NCBI GenBank assembly: GCA_002118135.1
Contig: BDIU01000089.1
Location: forward strand, 248,001 to 312,000
DNA from: Trebouxia sp. TZW2008
Taxonomy: Eukaryota > Chlorophyta > Trebouxiophyceae > Trebouxiales > Trebouxiaceae
Direction: 5' to 3'
DNA: 64,000 bases
Shown: positions 53,801 to 63,965 of the stretch, in pieces
Layout: each line of letters begins with the position of its first letter
Numbering within the stretch: position 1 is the stretch's first letter
Program-made: the position numbers and the translations under genes
Notes under the pieces: generated by a model
Seen by the model: the letters and a program-made list of their open reading frames with translations, nothing else
Told to the model about the DNA's origin: nothing
The model's database searches: none

Positions 53801-54942
53801 GCTTCCGTGTCTTGTGACTTGAGAAGTGTACTACACTGTGTGCAGTCAGGAGAAGATAGCAGGATGCATGCCTCTCTGTTCTGTGAGCCTGTGGGTTTAT
53901 GTGCACATTTCACAGCGAATGCCGCTGCAAATAGGACCAGGGCTGCAGCTATGCATCTGCAGATTTTGCAGAACGACGCCCCTTTTTGGCTGTGGGATGA
54001 CAAAGTAAGCCTCGACTGTGTGTGCAGCAAAGAGAAGATGCTGCTGCAAGTAGACGTATGTGCAGGGGCTCCGCCTAGGCATGTGAGAGCTTGCATAACA
54101 TGGCTTCTTGGTTTTGTTGGTGGGCAAAAGGTTGTTGGGAAAACTCAACTGTTGTGTGTGCAGAGAAGGGATGCTGTGAGTGGGCGTATACCTTTTCTCG
54201 ATACGGAATAGCAAAGTGCTGACTGTGCAGGTCAAAAAAGAGGAACCTTTCTGCAGGGCTGCAGCCGGTTATACATCACCTTTCATCTTAATGCTGTTCC
54301 GTGATGTTGTTGAAGATCAGGGGACATGATGATGTGGTCTGCGTGCAATCAGGAGAAGATGCTGCTGCAAGTAGGCGAGGGGCTGCAGCTAGGCATGGGA
54401 AATTGTGCATATCAGCCTGGCATATGAGTGTTGCACAACACTGCTGCTGCTGTCTTGTATTTGACTGACTCAGGCTTGACTGTGTGCGCAGTCAGGAGAA
54501 GATGATGCTGCGGGTGGGTGCGGGGCTGTTGGCCATCCAGGCCACCACCCGCATGCGGGCCCCTGACCCTGAGGCTGCACCCATCAGCCCTGCCCTACCC
54601 CATGCATCCCTGGGCTCAGAGTCTGCTGCCAGGGATCTGCTTTCAAAGCTGGACAGCATGCAAGCTCAGGTGCCCTTCTGCTTGCATAAAGCACTTCTCA
54701 CACTACTGTCGAGCAGACGTGACAAGTTGGTGTTGGTCTTGATGCAAGCTGTGTGACAATGTCCCTTTGAGCAAAAGACAAATTTGTTCATCGCAGACAG
54801 CAGCTCATACTTGTAGTAGCCTGATGCTTAAAGCCATATATTTCATGAGTAACAGGCGCAGAACTCTGTGTTAATGTAGACAGACTCTATGATTCATGTC
54901 GTCGCTCTTTGTAGCCTAAAGCTGCCCAACATTGGGTCACGC

Positions 54943-54975
<33 letters not shown>

Positions 54976-57900
54976 GCCCAGCGACTGTTTTCGCTCTCTC
55001 AAGCCAGAATGTGCAGCTGCTATGCAAATTGCCAAAGACACAAAGGGCCATCTGAGCATTGCTGTTTAGCATGCTACCAATGCAATCATACGTCTGAGTG
55101 TCTGCTCAGCATCAAAGAGGTCCATCAATGTTTTGCCGGCCAACATGGTCCGCAAAACATTGATGGACAATTTTGTCAATCATTAGTTTGAATGTGCATT
55201 CTGCAGGCAATAGCACTGCATGAGGAGTGGGTGAGCGAGAAAGCTCAGCGCATTCAACTCACTGAGCGCCTGTTGAAGCAGGAGGCTCAGCTGCAGGACC
55301 AGGTCATGCTCAACAACGCAAATGCCAACAGGATTAGGTAATCTATCAAACCTGCCTCTTTGCATTGTGGCATTAAACCAGGTGCAACCAAGAACACCGA
55401 AAGCATCGCGGCTTGTGCCCAAGGTTGGTAGCTGACATTGGGCTGCTGCACAACTAGCTTTGTTCACCCTGGGCAGCTGTCATTTGGCTTTTTATCCTTT
55501 TAATGATCATGCCTGCCATCTTGACAAGACTTCAAAACTGATTCCTGCTTCATCTTGCCAACTGTGTGCATGTGCATTGTCTGTCACTGTACTATAGTGA
55601 ACTCTCTTGGTAACGACCGCTTTGGTCACCAAGAACTTTGTCCTTACATTGAATTGTCCTTACTCAGAGGGACCACTGCAGTCAGAATGCAGTGATTGGT
55701 TACCAATGGCGTTGTCCTTACATCGAGATTGTCCTTACACCGAGTGTCCTTACAAAGAGAGTTTACTGTATGAGGGCAGCAGCTCAAGAGGAGGAGGAGA
55801 TATTTGCATGCTTCAGCCAGACAGATGTTCTGATGGTGTTCTGGGCAGCATTACAGTGCTTGCACATGCTCAGCTGCAACAGAGGCGATGTGTCTTGCAC
55901 AAGATCCAAACAGTCACCACATCCTGGTTGTCTGCACAAACAAAGTGCGTCAGGACACACTTTACAAAGTGCCAAGCTTGCTCATCTATTGCTTTGTTGC
56001 GGTGTGATGGAACAGCTGCTGTACACTCCCCTGGCAGATGTCAAGACACGCAGCGCTGCTGACATTGAACAGATCAAGAACCAGTTCTTGTCGAAGGCAA
56101 GTCATTGACCGCCTATAGATCAGAACTGGCCTGAGACATTTCACATAATCCTGCTGCGCTCAGAGTATTCCCAAGTGGTGCTGCAGTATCCTGACTGCTG
56201 ACAAGGAGCGCCTGCATACCCAGTTGGCAGATGTCAAGACACTTGGTGTTGCTGGCGTCAGCGCATTCAGCAATGCTAACAACAACAGACTCAATAAACC
56301 TGCCTCATTCAAGGCACTCACAATGTCTCCTGTGTTGCTGCAGCATTCTGACTGCTGACAAGGAGCGCCTGCATGCCCAGCTGGGAGACGTAGAGACTCT
56401 CAGGATTGAGCCCCTCTACAAGTCCATAGACAGCCTCACAGCTGACGTGGCAGCCAAGAGCGAGGGTCTTGCAACTCTGCAAGCCAGCATTACAGCTTTG
56501 CAGGCTGACATCGCACAGCTAGAGACTAAGCTGGAGGCAAAACGTGGCAAGAAAAGGGCGTACAAGACTGCCTTTGTGGGCAAGGTATGCAGTCTGAAGC
56601 AATTTCCTTGCATTGATAGCATGTATCACATCATGGCTGCAAACACAAAATGAGGCAAATAAAGGGCCTACAAGACCGCTTTTGTGAGTAACGTATGCAG
56701 TCTGAAAGCAAGCCCATCAGTCTTGCAACCTTGGAAGGTAGCGCACAGGTTTGCATGCTTGCGTGAGACATTGACCATGTGCAATATTGTGCAATGACTC
56801 TGATTAACTGCATATGTCTCACAAATGCAATGACTCTGATTAGACATCCTGTGTCGGCAATCTGTGTCACTTCTGCTTGAACATGCAGCATCTGTTTGCA
56901 TTGCAGCAATCAGTGACAACGGGTCTGTGACACCAAAGGGTTTGCCAAGCAGTGTTCCATGCTGTTTGCCTCGCTGATCTCAATGACAAAGAGTGCTTTG
57001 CGCTGCAAGAAAAGCTGCCTGTTGCACTCGTCAGGCTCGTTTTGGTATTTTACCATCATGAAAACAGTGCTGAGACATGAGTCTTGCCCTTCGCAGTAGC
57101 TGCAGTATGTTATTTGCGCCACAGGTTGAGATTGAAAAGAAGCTGCGGCGGCAGCTGCTCGAGATTGACGAGCACAGCAGTCACCAAGCAAGGCAGTTGG
57201 AGCGGCTGCAAGAGCACACCCATGCTATGCATGCTTTGGCTCCAGGTGACCTCCTGGCCTGTCCATCTTCACTATTGCATGCCGGTTTGCACTTGTGGTC
57301 ATGCATGCTATGCATGTTGCGGCCCCAGGTGACTTACCAACATATACGTCACAACTGCTGTCTGCATGCTTGGAGGGACGCGTCAACCAATCATTGCGGT
57401 TCTCTGGTTGTGGATCTGCTGTTAGGGTTTGCCTTTTGCCACAAGATGCTTGCCTTCTGTGGCCTATTACGCGTCATTTGCATGTAAAGACCAAAGCACC
57501 AGGCAAAACTGTCAAGTTGAACGGCTTGCTCTTCAAACTGAATCAGAATGTATGCTCAAAGCGACCACTTGCATTTGTCATGATGATGTTGGTATCACCC
57601 TGAGGCCACTCCTGCATTCTGCGTAACACCTCTCACTGAGATTGACTTGTGCAGGAATGCTGGTGTTGAAGCAGAACTTGGATCAAAATCAGAATTTGAG
57701 GAAGATGCTGAAGCGCAAGCTGGTCGAGACCCGGGCTGAAGTTGTGACAGCTGAAAGGGAATTTCAGAAGGCGACATCGCTTGCTGCAGGCTACTTTCAT
57801 GACCTGGAGCTGCTCAGATATCAGGTATTGGTAGAAGTATGAGGTTGTTGTTACTGCTGCTATCAAGAACATTGAGCATATCAACGCCAATGCTGATAGT

Positions 57901-60900
57901 AGTGATAATGTTCAGCGTGGTTTCAGCATCCCAGCGCACAGTTCAGGTCCTCTCTCACTTGACTGGCTTTTCTGGACCAAGCAGGAAAAATCACCTAACT
58001 CTGTATGATGCTCAGACAGCAGAGGTGCAGCAACTGTTTGTGCTGGATTGACAAATGAAGCTTTTGACCAACCAGCAATGTAAACCCAGCTTTTTTTGGT
58101 TTTGTTGATGCAGACCAAGTAGGCGATTGCTCTCAAGCAGAGGAAAGAGCAGATCTGCAGGAGACCCTGAACAATCAGAAACAAGATGCCATTCTGAGGG
58201 TTACAAGCTATCAGCAAAGTTTTATTTGGTTGCTTTGCAGACCAAGGAGGCCATTGCCTTGAAGCAGAAGAACGAGCAGGTTCAAGCAGATTTGCAGGAG
58301 GCCTTGAACCTCAAGAAGCAGGAGATCCATCTGCTGCTTGATGATAAGGCCGCAGCTTTGGAGCAAGTGGTGCAGCTGAAGCAGCAGCTCAAGGATGGCC
58401 AGGTGAGAACCGTTGTGCTGTGCTGAAAGCGTAAGGACTTTCATCAATGCAGGACTGCTTGCAAGTCCACGGCCGCACCCGTGCAGTATGGGCATAGCAT
58501 GCACAGCACAGCGTAGCACAGCACAGCACAGCACAGGATAGCATGGCACAGGCCACGTGTAAAAGTACCTGACGTGAGCCAACGTATAGTCATCAAGGTT
58601 TTGTGTCAGTGAAGCAGACTTTCAGGAGGGACTGGATCTGCTGCTCGCCGCTTGCCTCATATGCACGCTGTTGCTGGCATGCCTGGCAGTGGCAGGGAGT
58701 ATCTGAGGGTATCGTCGAGCTGCATTCTTTGTACGCGTTGCCCAGGGGAGCACTTGCTTGGCTGCATGCTGTGCATGCTTTGCTTTGTATGATGTATTGC
58801 ATTTATCTGCATGCTGTGTGCCTTTTGCCAGTGATTGTTTGTTGTCCAGTTGGCATGCTGCAAGTAGTGCATGCCATGCTGGTAGACACACTTTCTGTGG
58901 ATACCACATTTTATGCTGGCAAATATTCTGACATGTGTCTCAGGGGTCCGCAAGCAAGCTGGCTGCAGAGAAAGCAGAAGAGCAGCGGCGACATGCAGAT
59001 GAGAAAGCACAGCTGGAGGCGCAGATCCAGGCGCTTGACAGCCTCAGATTTGAGCTGGAGCAAGCCAAGGCCAACCTGACAGCCAAGCTGGAGAGGAGCC
59101 TAGCTAGCATCACTGCACTGGAGATACAAGTCCTGGAGGTCCGATGCTGTACATGATCAAGATTCATGGCCATTCAATCATATCTTGAGCTTATGATGCA
59201 TGTTCATCATTCATGTTGCATGAGCTGGAGCAAGCCAAGGCTGACTTGACAGCTAAGCTGGAAAGGGGCTTGGCCAGCATCACAGCACTAGGGACACAAG
59301 TCCCGGAGGTCCGATGCTGTGCATGATCGATATTTGCGACCATTTGTTCACAATTACAACCTACAATGCATGATCGCCATTCATGCTGCATGAGCCGGAG
59401 CAAGCCAAGGCCAGCCTGACAGTACTGGAGAGGAGCCTAGCCAGCATCACTGCACTTGGGATGCACGTCCTGGATGTCAGATGCGGTGCATTATTGACTT
59501 GTACTCTTGTTGCACCTTTGTTCTGTGTCATAGAGCCAAGGCCAACCTGACAGTCAGGCTGGAGAGGAGCCTAGCCAGCATCACTGCACTTGGGATGCAA
59601 GTCCTGGATGTCAGATGCGGTGCATTATTGACTTGTACTCTTGTTGCACTTTTGTTCTGTGTCATAGAGCCAAGGCCATCCTGATGCCCAAGCTGGAAAC
59701 GAGCCTAGCCAGCATCACTGCATTAGAACTCCAAGGCCTGGAGGTCAGATGCTGTGCATGATCGCCATTCATGACTGTTCACTCATAAGTATTGTGCATG
59801 ACCATTCATGGTCATCGTCTCAATTACCATCTGCAATCGCCATTCACGGTCATTTCTACGGCAGCAGTCATGATGCATAATTGCAATTGCTTGTTACAGT
59901 CATGCTGTGCAGCAGAAGTTCAGCAGCAGTTCTCACAGCCTGCATTGGGCTGTGTCAACCCCCGATTTCACCCCCTCGTCAAGTCAAGACAAGGCAAGTC
60001 AAGTTGAAATCCTCACCATCAAGTCATGATCATGGAAACAACCTGCAGGAGAAGTCCAAGGCAGAGCAGGCAGGGGTGATGATGACCAGCAGCAGTGACA
60101 CTTGTACTCGCCAGCTCAGCCAGCTGCACTAACGTGGTCTGACTCTGTTGCAATCATCTGTTCATCAGCTATTGGTGAGTGATCATCGCTTCGATGGTTT
60201 ACAGACGCTGTATTGTTCCCTGCAGGAGAAGTCGAAGGCAGAGCAGGCAGAAGTAATGATGAACAACAGCAGTGACAGCTGCACTCGCCAGCTCAGCCAG
60301 CTGCACAAGGAGCTGCGGGGAAGCCGTGAGGAGGGGCAATTGCTGCAGGGGCAGCTGCAGACGGCCCTGGGGCACTTGCAGCGCAAGAGGGAGAAGAAAA
60401 GGCACTACAAGACAGCTTTGCTGACAGAGACTGAGCAGCTGCAGGCGGCACTTGTGCACAAAGATGTGCGCATTGGCGAGCTCAACCACCGCACTGATAA
60501 GGTCAGCAATCACACAAGATCAATGGATCATGCACTGCTTTGCATTGAAGAGATCTGTACAATCACTCTGATAAGCTAAGAGATACAACAATCTCCACAT
60601 GTTACGCATTGCTTTGCAGTGTCAACCTTTCACGTCCCACTGACTGCATGTCAAGTTGCACAAGGATGTGCGCATTGGCGAGCTCAACCACTGTACTGAC
60701 AAGGTAAGCCATAAGACGATGACTCTCATTATCCACTGATGTGCAGTGGCAAAGTCTCGGTATGCAAGTGACAGCGTTGGTCCATTACTGACTGTGTGTC
60801 AATACCAGCTCCTGAGCTTGAGTCCTTACGACATTCTCAGAAGGTTTGCATCACATCAGGAATGTGTACAGCTTGAATCAAGCTCTGCATGAAGACGTCA

Positions 60901-63751
60901 CAGATGGATTGCGCGCAATTGGTCTGTGTCTGGGGAAACAAGGCACAACATGCAATGCAGCACATGAGCGTGCTGCCAACTGAATATTGTCTCACTCATG
61001 CGTGTCCTTGCAGCTGAAGCAGGCAATCCTCAGACTACGTTCAGTGCATGACCCCAAGTCAATGCTAGGTGGGTCTGTGGAGGGGTCAAAGGGGGCAGGA
61101 CCATTGAGGCTGCGACAAACACTAGAACAGCAGCAGAACTTGCCCTCTCTGCCAAGTGCAATACTCTCTTACACAAATGCTTTTTCCTTGCAGCTGAAGC
61201 AGGCCATCCTCAGTCTGCGTACAGTGCATGACCCCAAGTCAGGGGCAGGGGGGTCAGCAGACTGGTCAACGGCAGTAGGCCCCTTAGAGGCTGTGACCAC
61301 CACCAGTGCAGCAGCAGAAACACAAATGCTGGTGGACAAGCTGAAGGACGAAGAGGAGGCACTGCAGCAGAAGGTGGCTGTGCTAGACGCTCAGCTACAG
61401 TATGAGCAGGTCAGTCATTTGGGCACTGACAACAATTCCAACAGCAAAGATCACACCATCATTCGAATGTGCATGTGAGACTGTCATGTTTTGTATCACA
61501 AACACATTGGCGTGCTTGCAGTAACGACTGTGAACGATGCTATGTAGTGGGGTGGTGGGGCACATGAATTCAGTGCATCCTGCTTGTCAGATACAGCGCT
61601 GCACCTTTCCACCTAGATATGAAACTGGGCTCTGTGCAGGAGACGGGTGTGTACAGCCAGAAGCAGTGACACGAAAGGCTTGATTTAGCAAGGTTCACTG
61701 CAGCGCCTGGTCAGGGGAATCACAGAGCGCATGACTCTAGCCTCTAGCATGCAACAGATGGGTATTACTGCTGTGCTGTTCGTGCAGGAGACAGGCATTG
61801 AGCCACAAGCAGAGGCCTCAAAGGCACTGGCCAGGGAGCAAGACACACCTCAGCTGATGGATAATCACAGAGCGTATGACTCTAACCTCCAGCAGACTAC
61901 GACAGAGGGTGCATAAATGACCCGACTTGCGCAGGAGACAGACATAGGGACAGAAGCAGAGGCGTCAATGGCATTGAATAGGGAGCGAGGCACACTGCAG
62001 CGTCAGCTCAGAGGGGTCACAGAACGCATGACTCTAGCCTCCAGCAGATTACAAGTGAAGGAGTCTGCTGATGAATTGACCACCGTCACATGGTCTGTGA
62101 TTGTGTGCAGGAGACAGGCGCAGAGACAGAAGCAGAGGCATCAAAGACATCGGCCAGGGAGCATGGCACACTTCAATGTTAGCTCAGAGGAGTCACAGCG
62201 CACGTGACTCTAGCCTCAGCAGATTACAAGTAGAGGACGCAACCCCAAACCACCCCTGCAAACAATGTCTGTGCTGATTGTGCAGGAGACAGGTGTACAG
62301 CCAGAAGCAGATGCGTAAAAGGCATTAGCTAGAGAGCGAGACACACTGCAGCGGCATCTAGGGGGGGTCACAGAGCGCATGACTCTAGCCTCCAGCAGAC
62401 TACAAGTGGTAGACGCAGCTTTCTGTGGTGTAAATCCTTGTGACATATGTCTCTTCTTGCAGGAGACAGGTGTAGAGCCAGAAGCAGAGGCATCAAAGGC
62501 ACTAGCCAGAGAGCGAGGTACGCTGCAACGTCAGCTTAGAGGAGTCACAGAGCGCATGACCCTAGCCTCCAGCAGACTACAAGTGGAAGACGCAGCTTCG
62601 AGCCTGACTGCTCTGGAGCAGCTGTACCAGAAGGAGCAGGCTCAGGCAGTACAGTCACTGCATGAGTCAAAGCAGCGGCTGGCGCGGCAGCTGGAGGTCA
62701 TTCAGGCTGACAGGGACAAGTACAAGGCGGACAGCGAGGAAGAGCACAGGGAATTGCTGCAAGCTGCAGAGGCTCAGCAGCACCTGCAGGAACAGATCAG
62801 GTACAATCACACTCAGTGGTTCGCATGACTCATATTTGACAGCCTAGTTGCTCATGGTGTCCTGTGATTCCCCTTTGAGTCTCTGAAAGGACATTGGATG
62901 TGAATAGTGACTTGGCTTCTTACAGAAGCAGTAATTGTAAGCACATACTGAGGCAGATAGTCATGTTTGTGTGGTGGCATACACTGCAGCTGTAAAGAGT
63001 ATGGCACACAAAGCTAACAGCTTAGGCACGCGTTGCATGTATTGGCAGTGCTTAGGAAGGCTTGAGCGCAGTGCACTGCGCTGAAGACAATGCTTGCCCT
63101 GGATGCCTCTGTTCAAAATGTTGGGATGTTGTTTTGCACCATGTTCAGGGCAAGGGCTGCTAAACTTACAGTGCCAACACAGGGTTGAGAAAGCTGAATA
63201 TGTTCTGGGGTGCACACCCAGCTGGTTGCATTCACCTGCTTAGCCTGCATGCATGCACAAATATGTGTCAACCCATGGGTTGTACAAGGAAAGCTGTTGT
63301 CACTCACACTCAATCCAATGTGCTTCAGTCAGTGTGATCTAGACGATGCCCAGTTCAATGTTCAAATGCAGGAGAGCTGTTGTTGCTGGCAGTCAAGTGT
63401 TGTGCTTCATTGAAACAGATCTTGACAATGACCATTTTGATTATGGCTTGTGATGCGTCAACAACATGTCCTGTTTGATGTTGGCTAGTGATGATTCGTG
63501 CATCTTGGCTCATGATGATTACCACAACTGTGTGCATGATGTTGCATCATGCATGCAGCTTCTTGGAGGAGGAGAGACAGGCCCTGACCGAGAGCTGGAA
63601 GAAGGCTGAGTCAGCACGCAAGTTCCTGCAGAGTGAAGTGGCGGCTCTGAAGGGGCAGAGGGAGAAACTGAAGGAAGAGCTGCAGTTCATGGAGAACAAG
63701 ATGGTTGCACTGCGGGATAAGCCAAAAACGCCTCCTGACATCACCTTTTGA
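50839..63751 (+). CDS. large coiled-coil protein, possibly centrosomal/ciliary; N-terminal exons uncertain
   Basis: Exons with closing phases: 50839-50961, 51244-51465, 52101-52274, 52983-53084 (least certain), 53496-53692, 54492-54669, 55207-55337, 56344-56584, 57125-57245, 57655-57824, 58241-58402, 58944-59138, 60226-60501, 61194-61409, 62463-62800, 63559-63751; about 1,012 residues. A globular N-terminus (RPDKQRYSALLVEAWLNEVL; GLASFGLDKKTLQSAGFTS; LYQALYVYTIGFQDKVKKL; IWRAYLAIAETAMKVGFK) precedes about 850 residues of heptad-rich coiled coil, for example LQADIAQLETKLEAKRGKK, LKQKNEQVQADLQEALNL, LEAQIQALDSLRFELEQAK and FLQSEVAALKGQREKLKEEL. KR-x-KKR-x-YKTA occurs twice (exons at 56344 and 60226). 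Stop at 63749-63751. I do not recognise the family; a basal-body role is a guess prompted by the architecture and delta-tubulin. Most introns contain copies of adjacent exon ends. Confidence 0.75.
50971..50989. other. perfect 8-bp stem hairpin after a donor site
   Basis: TTTAGGAC-TTT-GTCCTAAA starts 10 bp after the GTGAGG donor of the exon ending at 50961. The donor region GGCCCTTTAAGGTGA is itself partly repeated as GGCCCTTTAGG. It could fold in the pre-mRNA beside the splice site. Confidence 0.6.
52275..53495 (+). other. intron region of the coiled-coil gene with exon candidates
   Basis: Besides 52983-53084, segments at 52381-52436 (AEAAQNQNQLDAAGQ in one frame) and 52728-52790 (ARAEAALQAHQKDLQRW) have coiled-coil composition but no phase-compatible splice pair. 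They may be missed exons or echoes. Confidence 0.35.
53837..54412 (+). repeat. decayed copies of the coiled-coil exon 54492-54669 (5' end)
   Basis: The acceptor and exon start (GTGTGCGCAG/TCAGGAGAAG ATGATGCTGC) recur at about 53837 (GTGTGCAGTCAGGAGAAGAT), 54029 (GTGTGCAGCAAAGAGAAGAT), a shorter trace near 54155, and 54342 (GTGCAATCAGGAGAAGATGC). Each is followed by a degraded GGGGCT...CAGCTAGGCATG region. Only the last copy, at 54492, leads into a full-length open exon. Confidence 0.8.
54944..54974. repeat. (CTG)n trinucleotide repeat, intronic
   Basis: About ten CTG units between the exons ending 54669 and starting 55207; continues into CTGCCGCC. Confidence 0.95.
55595..55768 (+). mobile_element. 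pogo/Tc1-like MITE, 174 bp
   Basis: Terminal inverted repeats: left TAGTGAACTCTCTTGGTAA, right end on the other strand CAGTAAACTCTCTTTGTAA. The element is bounded by TA on both sides (55593-55594 and 55769-55770), a TA target duplication. Inside are repeated GTCCTTAC motifs, typical of pogo-type termini. No transposase. It lies in an intron of the coiled-coil gene between exons ending 55337 and starting 56344. Two degraded relatives lie in other introns of the window. Confidence 0.85.
56031..56270 (+). repeat. decayed 5' copies of coiled-coil exon 56344-56584
   Basis: GCAG/TATCCTGACTGCTGACA AGGAGCGCCTGCATACCCAG at 56184 copies the exon start at 56341 (offset 157). A still earlier copy of the following part, CTGGCAGATGTCAAGACAC, is at 56031 (offset 193 from 56224). 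Both run into non-coding sequence. Confidence 0.85.
56655..56712 (+). repeat. decayed 3' copy of coiled-coil exon 56344-56584
   Basis: AAAGGGCCTACAAGACCGCT TTTGTGAGTAACGTATGCAG repeats the exon's end and donor (AAAGGGCGTACAAGACTGCC TTTGTGGGCAAGGTATGCAG) about 106 bp downstream. The donor AAG/GTATGC became AAC/GTATGC. Confidence 0.85.
57296..57336 (+). repeat. copy of the end of coiled-coil exon 57125-57245
   Basis: CATGCTATGCATG, then TTGCGGCCCCAG/GTGACTTA, repeats CATGCTATGCATGCTTTGGC TCCAG/GTGACCT of 57221-57251, offset about 80 bp. The donor is intact in the copy. Confidence 0.75.
58098..58200 (+). repeat. decayed copy of coiled-coil exon 58241-58402 (5' half)
   Basis: GCAG/ACCAAGTAGGCGATTG at 58110 copies GCAG/ACCAAGGAGGCCATTG at 58237, offset 127 bp. 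The third codon is a stop (TAG), and a segment encoding the NEQVQAD region is deleted. Confidence 0.9.
58497..58546. repeat. (GCACA)n-like microsatellite
   Basis: Imperfect AGCACAGCACAGCACAGCAC run in an intron of the coiled-coil gene. Confidence 0.9.
59219..59766 (+). repeat. four tandem copies of the 3' half of exon 58944-59138
   Basis: Anchored on GCCTAGC(C/T)AGCATCACTG: the exon at 59098, copies at 59268, 59435, 59569 and 59703. Offsets are 170, 167, 134 and 134. Each includes GAGC(T/C)GGAGCAAGCCAAGGC or a shortened CATAGAGCCAAGGCC start, the coiled-coil codons and the GGAGGTCCGATGCTGTGCAT-type donor region. Copies contain in-frame changes (P for L, deletions) and lack acceptors. Confidence 0.95.
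60045..60131 (+). repeat. decayed 5' copy of coiled-coil exon 60226-60501
   Basis: CCTGCAG/GAGAAGTCCAAGG through CGCCAGCTCAGCCAGCTGCA repeats the exon start with offset 177 bp. It ends in CACTAA where the exon reads CACAAG, so translation would stop. Confidence 0.9.
60652..60712 (+). repeat. 3' copy of coiled-coil exon 60226-60501
   Basis: GTTGCACAAGGATGTGCGCA TTGGCGAGCTCAACCACTGT then ACTGACAAG/GTAAGC repeats the exon end (60455-60507), offset about 200 bp. It retains a good donor but has no acceptor in phase. Confidence 0.85.
61005..61130 (+). repeat. copy of coiled-coil exon 61194-61409 (5' half), still open
   Basis: TCCTTGCAG/CTGAAGCAGG at 61005-61023 repeats the acceptor and start of the exon at 61194, offset 180 bp. 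It covers LKQAIL, LR, S/T, VHDPKS, GGS and AGPL codons. The frame runs without a stop from this copy through the intervening 70 bp into the real exon, so use of the upstream acceptor would insert 60 residues in frame. Confidence 0.85.
61630..62450 (+). repeat. five tandem copies of the 5' part of exon 62463-62800
   Basis: Anchored on ACAGAGCGCATGACTCTAGC: copies at 61722, 61867, 62019, 62195 and 62370, the used exon at 62547. Offsets are 145, 152, 176, 175 and 177. Each starts with a GCAG/GAGACAGG acceptor-like site and codes for an ETGxEPEAEASKALARE-like stretch. Stops or frame shifts occur in copies 1, 2, 4 and 5 (for example CGTAAA, TGTTAG); copy 3 (61931-62060) stays open for most of its length. 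Only the last copy continues into the long exon. Confidence 0.95.
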
Positions 63752-63767
63752 CCTGTCAATCAACTGG

Positions 63768-63965
63768 TCATTTGCAAGCTGAAGGGAGAGCTGCAACTGT
63801 AGGGATAGATGAGTGCTCTGCAGATCAGCCTGATACGCTCCATGACATCACCTGTTGACCTGTCAAGCTGAAGAACGAGCTGCAGTCCAAGCAGTATCAA
63901 AGGGTTGGACTGCAGGATAAGCCTCAGACGCTCCACAACATTGCCTTTGACCAGTCAAGGGCTTG
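63768..63965 (+). repeat. two decayed copies of the coiled-coil terminal exon end
   Basis: The end of the last exon (AAACTGAAGGAAGAGCTGCA G...CCTGACATCACCTTTTGACC TGTCAA) recurs at 63775-63863 (CTGAAGGGAGAGCTGCAACT ...CATGACATCACCTGTTGACC TGTCAA) and at 63864-63957 (CTGAAGAACGAGCTGCAGTC ...CACAACATTGCCTTTGACCA GTCAA). They follow the used stop codon, so they are downstream echoes. The array may continue past the window. Confidence 0.85.

Noticed and set aside
56032..56108. A coiled-coil exon ending TTCTTGTCGAAG with a GCAAGT donor, which would be a sixth GC-AG intron.
   Set aside because: The segment is an earlier echo of the exon at 56344 and its phase does not fit the flanking exons.
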